The notes under the pieces were generated by a model, which did no database searches, was not told the DNA's origin, and saw only the letters and a program-made list of their open reading frames with translations. Both the position numbers and the translations under genes were made by a program. Of a DNA stretch of 29,908 nt, positions 22,380-29,908 are shown in pieces. This DNA comes from Bellilinea sp034411135 (lineage in GTDB: Bacteria > Chloroflexota > Anaerolineae > Anaerolineales > Anaerolineaceae). Positions within the stretch are counted from its first letter, which is position 1. Every line of letters begins with the position of its first letter. The stretch lies in NCBI GenBank assembly GCA_034411135.1, contig DAOUMN010000057.1, positions 1 to 29,908 on the forward strand, in the 5' to 3' direction.

Positions 22380-22955
22380 ATGCCTAAATTTGATCATTTT
22401 GATTTTCTAGCGCCATTATATGAAAAAGCAATTCCACCGAATATATCGGATACATTGCTGGAATTACTCGACCTGCGCAGCGGCCTACGCATTTTAGACG
22501 CCGCCGGAGGTACGGGCAGAGTATCGTCCTTGATTGCTAACCGAGCGGGTGGAATTTTTCTGGGTGATCTTTCCATTCGTATGTTGCAATCTGCTGGCAA
22601 AAAACCTGATCTATTCCGCTTTTGTGCTATGGCTGAAGAAATGCCTTTCCAAACTGGATCGTTTGATCGAATTTTTATGGTTGATGCATTTCATCATCTT
22701 CGTCATCAGGAGCGGGCGATCAGCGAGATGTGGCGTATACTAAGACCGTCAGGAAAGTTGATCATAGAAGAACCGGATATACATCGCCTGTCCGTCAAGC
22801 TTATTGCGATTATTGAAAAAGCAGCCTTAATGCGCAGTCACTTCCTGAGTATGGAGGAAATCCAAAAATTGCTTAATTTCTATCAGCCTATTGAAGTTCG
22901 CGTGAAAGCGAAAGACCACACTGTTTGGGTTTGCGCGACAAAATCCCTTGAATAA
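22380..22955 (+). CDS. Class I SAM-dependent methyltransferase (UbiE/Methyltransf_11-like)
   Basis: A soluble methyltransferase of about 191 residues. The SAM-binding motif I is ILDAAGGTGRVSSLI. LGDLSIRMLQSAGKK supplies the acidic end of strand 2. AMAEEMPFQTGSFDRIFMVDAFHHLRHQERAISEMWRILRPSGKLIIEEPD is the typical Methyltransf_11 core. It is somewhat shorter than MenG/UbiE enzymes. A small lipid, quinone or metabolite substrate is possible but not shown. Start choice is uncertain: GTG 22368 and ATG 22371 are in frame and no clear Shine-Dalgarno is seen. ATG 22380 gives MPKFDHFDFLAPLYE, which I take as the family start. The next gene begins 13 bases on and is probably co-transcribed. Confidence 0.82.
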   Translation: MPKFDHFDFLAPLYEKAIPPNISDTLLELLDLRSGLRILDAAGGTGRVSSLIANRAGGIFLGDLSIRMLQSAGKKPDLFRFCAMAEEMPFQTGSFDRIFMVDAFHHLRHQERAISEMWRILRPSGKLIIEEPDIHRLSVKLIAIIEKAALMRSHFLSMEEIQKLLNFYQPIEVRVKAKDHTVWVCATKSLE

Positions 22956-22956
22956 T

Positions 22957-22964
22957 GAGGTGAG
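22957..22964 (+). promoter_or_regulatory. Ribosome binding site selecting a TTG start
   Basis: GAGGTGAG sits four bases before TTG 22969, which is in frame with the membrane-protein gene. The more upstream TTG (22948) and the GTG at 22960, which lies inside this site, have no Shine-Dalgarno of their own. Confidence 0.55.
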
Positions 22965-22968
22965 TGCT

Positions 22969-23991
22969 TTGGAAGCCAGTGGACAATCAAGAGAGCCGGT
23001 TTGGAAATTTCGTGGATACGAGCTTCGCCCATCCGAATTTACCACCGCAATGGTTCATTACTATCGTGCCGAGATCCAAAGGTCGAATATATGGCGCACC
23101 CGCCTGGATTCGACCACCAATTGGGCGGTTGTTACCACCGGCGCAACCCTTTCGTTTGTTCTTTCCAGCCCCGACAATCATTTCGTCATTATTTTATTGA
23201 CGACCATGTTGATCAGTGTCTTTCTCTGGATGGAGGCTAGACGGTACCGTTATTATGAATTGTGGAGTTACCGTGCCAGATTATTGGAGACCGATTTCTT
23301 TGCTGCCATGCTGGTGCCGCCATTTGCTCCTCATGCTGAATGGGCGGAAAGCCTGGCGCAGTCTCTTCTGCAGCCCGATTTTCCGATCACAATGTGGGAA
23401 GCTGCTGGGAGACGTTTGAGACGGAATTACTTTTGGATTTACATTGTATTGTTGGTTTCCTGGATCATCAAAATCATTCTCCATCCCGAACCTGTTCAAT
23501 CCCTTGCGGACTTTGTTAGCCGGGCTGCCATTGCCGGAATACCCGGTGAAATTGTTATCCTTGGTGGGATGGTGTTTTATGTCGGTTTGGTCGTGTTTGC
23601 GGTGTGGACGGCACGTTTTCACCAGGCAAGCGGGGAAGTATTGCCAAAATATGACATATTTACCGCCACCGAAAAATCTCGTGCAGACCGCCCAGCATTC
23701 AACCGCAGAAAACAATTGTTGGTTTGGATGGTTACCGATCGTCCAGAGGATATCTCTAAAGCCGTGATGGAGACTATGCACCGTGGTGTTACCGCTCTAA
23801 GCGGCATGGGTATGTATACAAAAAAAGGTCATTCCGTATTAATGGTTGCGGTCACGGTGACAGAGATTGCCGAACTGAAGCGGATCGTGCAAAAAGTTGA
23901 TCCCAAGGTTTTCATTGTTGTTAACCCTGCGCAAGAGATTTTTGGCGGCGGTTTCCAGCCATTAGAAGAACAGGAAGATGCTATCCGCTGA
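22969..23991 (+). CDS. DUF2270 membrane protein with C-terminal DUF2179 domain
   Basis: An integral-membrane protein of 340 residues with unknown function. Residues ~25-215 match DUF2270: STTNWAVVTTGATLSFVLSSPDN and YRYYELWSYRARLLETDFFAAML are its hallmarks. Membrane helices lie at about 50-67, 70-88, 153-171 and 191-213. After a linker, residues ~248-330 look like DUF2179 (the soluble end domain of YitT-type proteins): DISKAVMETMHRGVTALSGMGMYT, HSVLMVAVTVTEIAELKRIV, then DPKVFIVVNPAQEIFGGGF. The layout suggests a membrane unit with a small cytoplasmic ligand- or partner-sensing domain. It is co-directional with, and 13 bases from, the methyltransferase gene. It ends 27 bases from a convergent gene with no visible terminator between them. 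Confidence 0.8.
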   Translation: MEASGQSREPVWKFRGYELRPSEFTTAMVHYYRAEIQRSNIWRTRLDSTTNWAVVTTGATLSFVLSSPDNHFVIILLTTMLISVFLWMEARRYRYYELWSYRARLLETDFFAAMLVPPFAPHAEWAESLAQSLLQPDFPITMWEAAGRRLRRNYFWIYIVLLVSWIIKIILHPEPVQSLADFVSRAAIAGIPGEIVILGGMVFYVGLVVFAVWTARFHQASGEVLPKYDIFTATEKSRADRPAFNRRKQLLVWMVTDRPEDISKAVMETMHRGVTALSGMGMYTKKGHSVLMVAVTVTEIAELKRIVQKVDPKVFIVVNPAQEIFGGGFQPLEEQEDAIR

Positions 23992-24018
23992 TCGTTGAGT
24001 AGATAGATCAGCCGGTTG

Positions 24019-26838
24019 TTACTCGGGTTGCATTTTCCAGCCGATCACTTTGTTCTTACCGCTGTTTTTCGCCTGATATTGCGCCTGGTCGGCATGATCG
24101 ATAAGGATTTCTAAATTAGTTGTGATACCGTTTATGGATGCAACGCCGATGCTTACGCTCAGGCTGATTTTTTGCCCGTTGGTTTCGATGTGGGTCGATT
24201 GGATTTCATGACGAAGGCGTTCGGCAACTGTTAACGAGTTTGCCAGGTCGGTTTCTGGTAAAAGCATGACCAACTCATCGCCGCCGTAGCGTCCAATTAA
24301 GTCCGGTCGGCGCATGGTGGAAACGCAAATTTCAGCCACTTTTTGTAATGCCCGATCACCAGCCGGGTGTCCATAAGTATCATTGATTTGTTTCAGGTTG
24401 TCCAGGTCGAGTAAAATCGCAGATACTGGGCGGCTATAACGGCGTGAGCGTTCAAATTCGCGGTTTGCTAATTCGAAGAAATAGCGACGATTGTATAAAC
24501 CCGTCAATGAATCGCGGGTTGCGAGGCGTTGAGCATCCTCAAAGCGGCGTGCGTTTTGGATGGCAATTCCTGCTTGGCGGGCGACCATTTCTGCCAGGAA
24601 TCGCTCACGATCTTTGAATGGGCGATTGGTGGTGCTCCTAAACAGGCTGATAACCCCCAGGCATTCATCGCTGGCAATTAGCGGTACACCCATGTAGGCA
24701 TGAACAGCAAGTGCTTTCCACTCAGGTAATGCTGCTGAATGATGCTGATAATCTTCCACCAATAAGGAGGTTTTACTTTGTATCACGATCCAGCTTAAGC
24801 CACGATCAATCTGAATGTAGGTTTTTCGAAAACTATCCGGAATATTGTAGGTGTGGGTTACGCTGATCGATTTTTGATCCTCAGCGATCAGGGACATAGC
24901 GCCCATGTCTGCGCCGATCAATTGAGTGGTCAGCCGCAAGATGGTTTGTAAAACCGTATCCAGATCCAGGGAACTGGATATGATTTGAGAGATTTCGTTA
25001 AGACGCTGTTCATTTACCAGCGTTTCGGCAACGTTATCAAAAAGGCGAGCATTTTGCAATGCACGGGCAGCCTGGTGGGCGAAAGCAGCCAGGTGTGTGG
25101 AGTGTTCCGGTAAAAAGGAATTAGCTTTTCGCCTGCCAAGGCTGAAAAAACCAATCACCCGGTTTTCGATTATGATAGGTGAGCCAACCCATGACCGGAT
25201 TATATTTTTGCCTTCTGGATTAATCCAGCCAGCGGCTTCTTGAGTGTTCCGCACCAACAAAGGGGTCAGGTTTTGTTGCATCTGTACAAAATATGGTAAT
25301 TCCGCCAGCATGCGAGACTTAATGCCAGGGTTGCGGTCGACTTGATTGGAAGATGTTTTGTCGAGATATCGACTAAAAATTAACAGATCGTTTTCTACCA
25401 GGATAATACTACCAATATCATACGGAATCACCTGGGCGATAAGAACTAACAACCGATCGAGAACGACCTCAAAATCAAGTACGGCGTTTAAGGCAAGGCT
25501 GACCTCGCGCAGAGCCCAGGCTGTTTCCGCGCGGCGGCGTTCGTTTTCCACCAGCTGTCGAATATCCTCTTCCGTACGTTCGCGCAGTATGGTGGCTCCA
25601 AGTAAATTGGCAAAAGCCTGCAACGCTGTAACTTCTCTGTCAGACCAGATTTTTTCTTCGCGAACCGAGTCTAGTTGAATTACGCCCCACCAGTCGGGAC
25701 CTGTAAATACCGGGATAACGAGTACCGATTGTATATTTCGGGCACTAAAGATCGCTCGCTGCCTGACGGGTAGCTTGCGAACATGGGTTTGCATGGGCTG
25801 GTTTTTTTCAAGGTTTTTCGCCCAATCGCCAAGTCCTGAAGTCTCCAAAGGGCCAGTTTTAAAAGGCGGCGAAGTCAATTCGGGTGCCAGGTCGGCAGCC
25901 TGCCATCCATTCTGTCGGCGAATTACCACACTGCCTTCGCGTTGAATGTTTGCCAAAAGGCTGACCCGATCTACTTGGGCAGCTTCCCCTAAACGCCCTA
26001 ATAAATCCGGCATCAATGTGCGCCAAGCGGTAGTCAGAAGGTGTTGCCCGGCAAATGCGACTGTTTCCAGGACGGATTGAATACGTTGGTTATGTAGATA
26101 ATTTTCGCGATATTCTGTGATGTCGTGAAAACTTTCGTATCGTCCAATCCAGTGTCCATCCTCATCATAGGCAGCCTGACAAATGTGATGAATCCACCGC
26201 TGTTCACCGTTGCGGTTGATCAGGCGGAATTCCATCGCCTCTGTCTGGCTGCGATCGAATGCTGCTTCGTAATGATATCGAAAATCCAGTTGGTCTTCCG
26301 GATGAATGAGATTGATCAACAGATTTGGCGCGACCAGAAATTCATCCACCGAATAGCCGGTTAGTTGTAAAACATTGGGGGAAACAAACCGAATTTTTCG
26401 CTCGTCATCAATCCAACATTGCCAGCTATTGGTAAAGAATGAAGTCATTCTCTCGGATTGAAATTCCGATGTCTTAAGACCAATGTTCAGGATACGAAGG
26501 AGAAAGGCAGGTGCGCCAGCCCATTCATTCTCGCTGTATTCAAATTCCATTGAAGATAAGTCGAAATTGGGGTAGGCGAATTCGATTGCGGTTTCCAGAT
26601 TAATACCAGGGGGGCGAAAAATTACCAGTTTTGCGCCTTCCAGCGGTGTACGAGAGCATTCTAGCAGATTCTTCGCGGCAGTATTGGCAAAACATATCCG
26701 CCACTCGCGATTAATGATTAAAACAGCCTGCTGTTGGCGTTCTAGAATACCATGTAACCAGGCTGCCCGATGTTCCTGCCGGAGGCGGTTGAGCAAGCGA
26801 CTAACTTGATTGGATTCATCAATCATGCGGATATTCAA
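24019..26838 (-). CDS. PAS-PAS-GAF-GAF-GAF-GGDEF diguanylate cyclase-like protein
   Basis: A soluble multi-sensor protein of 939 residues. Two PAS domains (about 25-115 and 125-245; the second has NVLQLTGYSVDEF and RWIHHICQAAYDEDG) precede three GAF-like domains (about 245-415, 440-600, 625-770) and a GGDEF domain (about 780-935). The cyclase motif reads GGDEL, a tolerated variant. RRPD five residues before it matches the RxxD feedback-inhibition site, and DSLTGLYNRRYF and LLDLDNLKQINDTYGH are intact. Cyclic-di-GMP synthesis is therefore likely. The start is TTG 26838, with AGGGTGA four bases upstream overlapping the regulator's stop; ATG 26826 has no such site. It lies 9 bases after the response-regulator gene, in one operon with the kinase. 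Confidence 0.9.
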   Translation of the reverse strand: MNIRMIDESNQVSRLLNRLRQEHRAAWLHGILERQQQAVLIINREWRICFANTAAKNLLECSRTPLEGAKLVIFRPPGINLETAIEFAYPNFDLSSMEFEYSENEWAGAPAFLLRILNIGLKTSEFQSERMTSFFTNSWQCWIDDERKIRFVSPNVLQLTGYSVDEFLVAPNLLINLIHPEDQLDFRYHYEAAFDRSQTEAMEFRLINRNGEQRWIHHICQAAYDEDGHWIGRYESFHDITEYRENYLHNQRIQSVLETVAFAGQHLLTTAWRTLMPDLLGRLGEAAQVDRVSLLANIQREGSVVIRRQNGWQAADLAPELTSPPFKTGPLETSGLGDWAKNLEKNQPMQTHVRKLPVRQRAIFSARNIQSVLVIPVFTGPDWWGVIQLDSVREEKIWSDREVTALQAFANLLGATILRERTEEDIRQLVENERRRAETAWALREVSLALNAVLDFEVVLDRLLVLIAQVIPYDIGSIILVENDLLIFSRYLDKTSSNQVDRNPGIKSRMLAELPYFVQMQQNLTPLLVRNTQEAAGWINPEGKNIIRSWVGSPIIIENRVIGFFSLGRRKANSFLPEHSTHLAAFAHQAARALQNARLFDNVAETLVNEQRLNEISQIISSSLDLDTVLQTILRLTTQLIGADMGAMSLIAEDQKSISVTHTYNIPDSFRKTYIQIDRGLSWIVIQSKTSLLVEDYQHHSAALPEWKALAVHAYMGVPLIASDECLGVISLFRSTTNRPFKDRERFLAEMVARQAGIAIQNARRFEDAQRLATRDSLTGLYNRRYFFELANREFERSRRYSRPVSAILLDLDNLKQINDTYGHPAGDRALQKVAEICVSTMRRPDLIGRYGGDELVMLLPETDLANSLTVAERLRHEIQSTHIETNGQKISLSVSIGVASINGITTNLEILIDHADQAQYQAKNSGKNKVIGWKMQPE

Positions 26839-26842
26839 CGTG

Positions 26843-26849
26843 TCACCCT
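26843..26849 (-). promoter_or_regulatory. Ribosome binding site overlapping the regulator stop, selecting a TTG start
   Basis: Minus-strand AGGGTGA (26849-26843) overlaps the TAG stop of the response regulator (26850-26848) and lies four bases before TTG 26838. Confidence 0.5.
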
Positions 26850-27558
26850 ATGGATTTTGTGTTTCATTTTCTGAAGAAAACCAATAACCAACTCCCCATT
26901 TGGTTATGATGTATTTTGGGTGACCGGGATCGATTTCGATTTTTTCGCGCAGATAACGGACATACAAAGACAGGCTTGCAATAGCGTCGGTGTAGCCCTC
27001 TCCCCATGCTTCACGGAGTAAATCCTCGTGGGTAACTACGGCACCCATGTTACGTACCAAACAGGATAACAAGCGATATTCGGTTGGGGTTAAGTGGATC
27101 ATTTTTCCATCTCGATAAACATGTTTGGTCTCCAGATTGATACGCAGAAAGCCATCATCAAATTCAGATAGGGCAGGATTGCTGTGGATCATCCGTTTGC
27201 TACGTTTGAGTAGCGCAGAAATTCGCGCTTCCAGCTCGCGCAAACTGAAGGGTTTTCGGACGTAATCGTCTCCGCCTACTTCAAAGCCGCGTACCAGGTC
27301 TTGTTCGCGGCCTTTGGCTGTGAGGAACAAAATTGGAGTATCGGTGACCTTGCGAAGGCGCTGACATACTTCGTAACCATCCATTCCGGGCATCATAATA
27401 TCCAAAATAATCAGGTCGGGGTGGTGCTTGTGGACGATTTGCACCGCTTCGGCGCTGTTCGATAAGGTGGTCACATCATATCCCCGCGGAGACAGATTGA
27501 CTCGAACCAATTCGCAGAGCGTATCATCATCATCAATCATGATGATCTTCGGTTTCAT
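26848..27558 (-). CDS. OmpR/PhoB-family response regulator
   Basis: A DNA-binding two-component regulator of 236 residues. The receiver (1-120) has the acidic cluster IDDDD (8-12), phospho-acceptor Asp53 in ILDIMMPGMDG, Thr80 in FLTAKG and Lys102 in RKPFS, so it should be phosphorylated normally. The winged-helix domain (about 130-230) carries HLTPTEYRLLSCLVRN, VTHEDLLREAWG and SLYVRYLREKIE, ending in the usual ITKWGVGYWF wing. GGAGG lies six bases before the ATG. It overlaps the 3' end of the kinase gene by 26 bases, so the kinase is its cognate partner. Target genes are unknown; its own operon is a candidate. Confidence 0.95.
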   Translation of the reverse strand: MKPKIIMIDDDDTLCELVRVNLSPRGYDVTTLSNSAEAVQIVHKHHPDLIILDIMMPGMDGYEVCQRLRKVTDTPILFLTAKGREQDLVRGFEVGGDDYVRKPFSLRELEARISALLKRSKRMIHSNPALSEFDDGFLRINLETKHVYRDGKMIHLTPTEYRLLSCLVRNMGAVVTHEDLLREAWGEGYTDAIASLSLYVRYLREKIEIDPGHPKYIITKWGVGYWFSSENETQNP

Positions 27559-29908
27559 CGAGGACCTCCTTGAGCATCGGTAAACTAAAATAAAAGCGGC
27601 TTCCTACCCCAGGCTGACTCTCTACACCTATTTTGCCGCCAAGCGATTCGGTGAGCATTTTTGCGACATACAATCCAATACCATGCCCATAGACCTCTTG
27701 GGAATCACCGCCACCTACCCGATAAAAACGATCAAAGATAAAGGGGATTTTATCGGATTCTATGCCAATTCCTTGATCCATGACACTTACGGTTGCGTGT
27801 TGATCGTTCACAACTTCCAGTTTCACCAGAATTTCGGTGTTGTCGGCTGAGTATTTGATTGCGTTTTCGATCAGATTGCTGAGGATCGAGTTGAGCGCGT
27901 TCTCATCGGCAACTACCCACACCGGATGAACAGGGGTTTGAAATTCTATTCTTCGATTGGGGGCAACAATACGCCATTCTTCGATCATATTATGAATTAT
28001 GAACGACAATGGCAAGGGGCGTAATTCTACATTGAATTGTTGTGTTTCGATTTGGTGCACGTCCAGAATACGATCCAGGAAGTGCGATAAACGCTGGCTT
28101 TCGGATGAGAGCGTGTCTAAAAATTTTCTTTCCGGCATTTCGCCGCTGCGGTCTATTTGGGTGGCAATCATCTCGGCAATTGACTGAATTTTTGTTAATG
28201 GCGTGCGCATTTCATGAGATATCGAAGAAATCATCTCTTCCTGAAGTCGGTTTAACTCTTCTCGTTCGGTTACGTCACGTAGCAGCAAAACCATACGGGT
28301 GGGATTCTGCTCGCCTCCAAAGATTGGTGCTGCAGAGAGGTTGACAATTTTTGTCTTTGCATTAGCTGGATGGATCTTAATTGCGTCCATTTTGAATGAT
28401 TCTTGGTTTCTCCAGGCGGATTTCATCTCCTGAAAAAATTGGGCAGATACATCGGTTTCGAAGCCGAGAATTTCACTCACGTTTTGACCAATGATGCTTT
28501 TTTCGGTCATGCCGACTTGTAACTGGCAGGCCGGATTGGCGGAATAAATGGTTCCCTGCCGGTCCACAGTAAGCAAGCCGTCTGTGATCGATTCGATGAT
28601 TAACGAGGTGTGTAGTTTCTCTTTGTAGATTTCCCGAAACAGTCTCACGTTAGCCAGTGAAGTGGCGGCATGATCGGTCAGGAGGGATAGTATCCATTGA
28701 GTGGTGCGGTCGAATGCATCGACGCGCGAACTTTCAATGAGTATGATACCCATCAATGTACTTCCGTGGCGAATAAAAGAGGAAAGCTGCGACGCTGATT
28801 TCTTAAATATGAACGGCAGGGAAATGTCGGATGTCTCTTCCACGTTGATACGGCTGGACAGAATCGCTTCTTCCAGAATTTGATTGGTTCGATCAAGGTG
28901 TATCTGTTCACCTGAGACACGCTTAATATTGATATCATCACCGAAATTAATCCAAATGATCCCCGCATCGGCTTGAGTGATGTCCAGCGCAGTCGCCAGA
29001 GTGAGTTCAACGACTTTTTCAGCATTTAGCAAAGTGTTCAACACTTGTGAAGTGCGTTGAATTGTAGAAAGTTGAGAAACTTGCCGTTCCAGCGCGTAGT
29101 CTGTGCGTACATACCGGTAGGCTTGTTCGATGGCTTTTTCAACGGCGGGTACAAACTCATTCAGACGGTCGATATCTTCGTTGTAGAAATAGCCATTGAT
29201 CTTGTTGATCAAGATTATTCTGCCCATTTCACTACCATTAGAGTGGTATAGGATACGACTACACACTGAATATACCCTGTCGGGCGGCTGTAAATTTTCG
29301 GACAAGATGGATTCAGGTGAATCCAAATTGTTCAGGATCAACGATTCGTTTTGAGATAAAAGAAATCCGCCCAACGTTGGAATAGTATCCGATGTGTTGG
29401 CGCGCAATGCTATTCGCCCTTTGTTGGAATAGATTTGCCATTGTTTTGTAATCGGGTTTTGCAGCAACAAACAAACGTGTTGAACCCTTAGAATTTGATG
29501 TACCTGGCTAATCACAATGCGGGAAATTTCTTCCAGGTTCAGGGTTTGGCTGAGCAACGTTTCTCGATTTTTTAACGCGATTCGCAGCGAAGCCCGCTGG
29601 CGTACAGAACCAGACAGATCGCCAATAACCAGCGCTGTAATAAATAGTAGAAGGCTGGTACCCACTCGTTCAATTGAGGTTACTGTGAAGCCGTAAACAT
29701 TCAGAATGGCAGGAATTTCGAATAATAATAAAAGACTGAAGGTTAATGCGGTTAGGATGCCCGGAAGGATGCCGAAAAAGTAGGCTACCGATATCACCGG
29801 TAGCAAAGAAATTAGATGGACATACGATGGTGCAGTTATCTCATTTTGTAGATTGAGGTAATAAACTACCAAGAGTACCATACTGATGAAGGAAACAAAT
29901 ATCAAGGC
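27533..29908 (-). CDS. Membrane sensor histidine kinase (GAF-GAF-PAS-HisKA-HATPase), 5' end cut
   Basis: At least 790 residues; the frame is still open at the window edge, so the true start may lie outside. The N-terminus holds about four membrane helices (roughly 1-100: VSFISMVLLVVYYL, ISLLPVISVAYFFGILPGI, LTALTFSLLLLFEIP, SLLLFITALVIGDL). Two GAF-like domains (about 115-270 and 275-425) and a PAS domain (about 430-545) follow. The H-box is SISHEMRTPL near 563. The ATP-binding domain shows NLIENAIKYS (N box), DQGIGI (G1), FDRFYRVGGG and GHGIGLYVAKML (G2), so catalysis is expected. It lies directly upstream of its response regulator, overlapping by 26 bases. The signal is unknown. Confidence 0.93.
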   Translation of the reverse strand, partial: ALIFVSFISMVLLVVYYLNLQNEITAPSYVHLISLLPVISVAYFFGILPGILTALTFSLLLLFEIPAILNVYGFTVTSIERVGTSLLLFITALVIGDLSGSVRQRASLRIALKNRETLLSQTLNLEEISRIVISQVHQILRVQHVCLLLQNPITKQWQIYSNKGRIALRANTSDTIPTLGGFLLSQNESLILNNLDSPESILSENLQPPDRVYSVCSRILYHSNGSEMGRIILINKINGYFYNEDIDRLNEFVPAVEKAIEQAYRYVRTDYALERQVSQLSTIQRTSQVLNTLLNAEKVVELTLATALDITQADAGIIWINFGDDINIKRVSGEQIHLDRTNQILEEAILSSRINVEETSDISLPFIFKKSASQLSSFIRHGSTLMGIILIESSRVDAFDRTTQWILSLLTDHAATSLANVRLFREIYKEKLHTSLIIESITDGLLTVDRQGTIYSANPACQLQVGMTEKSIIGQNVSEILGFETDVSAQFFQEMKSAWRNQESFKMDAIKIHPANAKTKIVNLSAAPIFGGEQNPTRMVLLLRDVTEREELNRLQEEMISSISHEMRTPLTKIQSIAEMIATQIDRSGEMPERKFLDTLSSESQRLSHFLDRILDVHQIETQQFNVELRPLPLSFIIHNMIEEWRIVAPNRRIEFQTPVHPVWVVADENALNSILSNLIENAIKYSADNTEILVKLEVVNDQHATVSVMDQGIGIESDKIPFIFDRFYRVGGGDSQEVYGHGIGLYVAKMLTESLGGKIGVESQPGVGSRFYFSLPMLKEVLDETEDHHD

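Overview
The window looks like chromosomal DNA of a Chloroflexota bacterium, most likely class Anaerolineae. This is inferred from gene content and protein style, not from a marker gene: a solute-binding lipoprotein with a Val/Glu/Lys-rich linker after the lipobox, many PAS/GAF-rich sensors, a K+-dependent-type membrane pyrophosphatase, and a DUF2270-type membrane protein. No rRNA, tRNA, CRISPR array, insertion sequence or phage gene was seen.

Layout. (1) 91-1734 (-): a stand-alone sensory protein (degenerate receiver, two PAS, one GAF) with no output domain. (2) 1881-4645 (-): a two-gene operon with an ATGA overlap. It encodes a cobalamin-binding protein resembling a fusion of the two glutamate mutase subunits, then an opine-dehydrogenase-family oxidoreductase. 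A clear terminator follows. (3) 4897-5447 (+): a glutaredoxin-like protein and GroES, ended by a terminator. (4) 5797-12077 (+): a complete peptide/opine/nickel-class ABC importer (binding protein, two permeases, two ATPases). Its binding protein is circularly permuted: the C-terminal half of the normal fold comes first. (5) 12099-12755 (+): a GNAT acetyltransferase, probably read from its own leaderless transcript. (6) 12950-15910 (+): a Cache-HAMP-PAS-GGDEF-EAL receptor for cyclic-di-GMP turnover. It shares a bidirectional terminator with (7) 15976-18291 (-): a membrane-bound ion-pumping pyrophosphatase. (8) 18483-20624 (+): the RNA-binding protein Tex. (9) 20604-22147 (-): branched-chain aminotransferase followed by a TetR regulator, with start and stop codons overlapping as GTGA. 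(10) 22380-23991 (+): a SAM methyltransferase and a DUF2270-DUF2179 membrane protein. (11) 24019-29908 (-): a histidine kinase (truncated by the window end), an OmpR-type response regulator and a PAS-GAF-GGDEF protein in one operon.

Working together. The five transporter genes form one importer; a very stable hairpin sits between the binding-protein gene and the first permease gene. The mutase-like protein and the dehydrogenase are translationally coupled and probably serve one unidentified pathway. The kinase, regulator and diguanylate cyclase-like protein probably link a membrane or cytoplasmic signal to transcription and to cyclic-di-GMP.

The most unusual features are the circularly permuted binding protein with its partner permease, which carries a large extracytoplasmic insertion, and the fused mutase-like/opine-dehydrogenase operon. 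All family assignments come from reading motifs; no database search was run.
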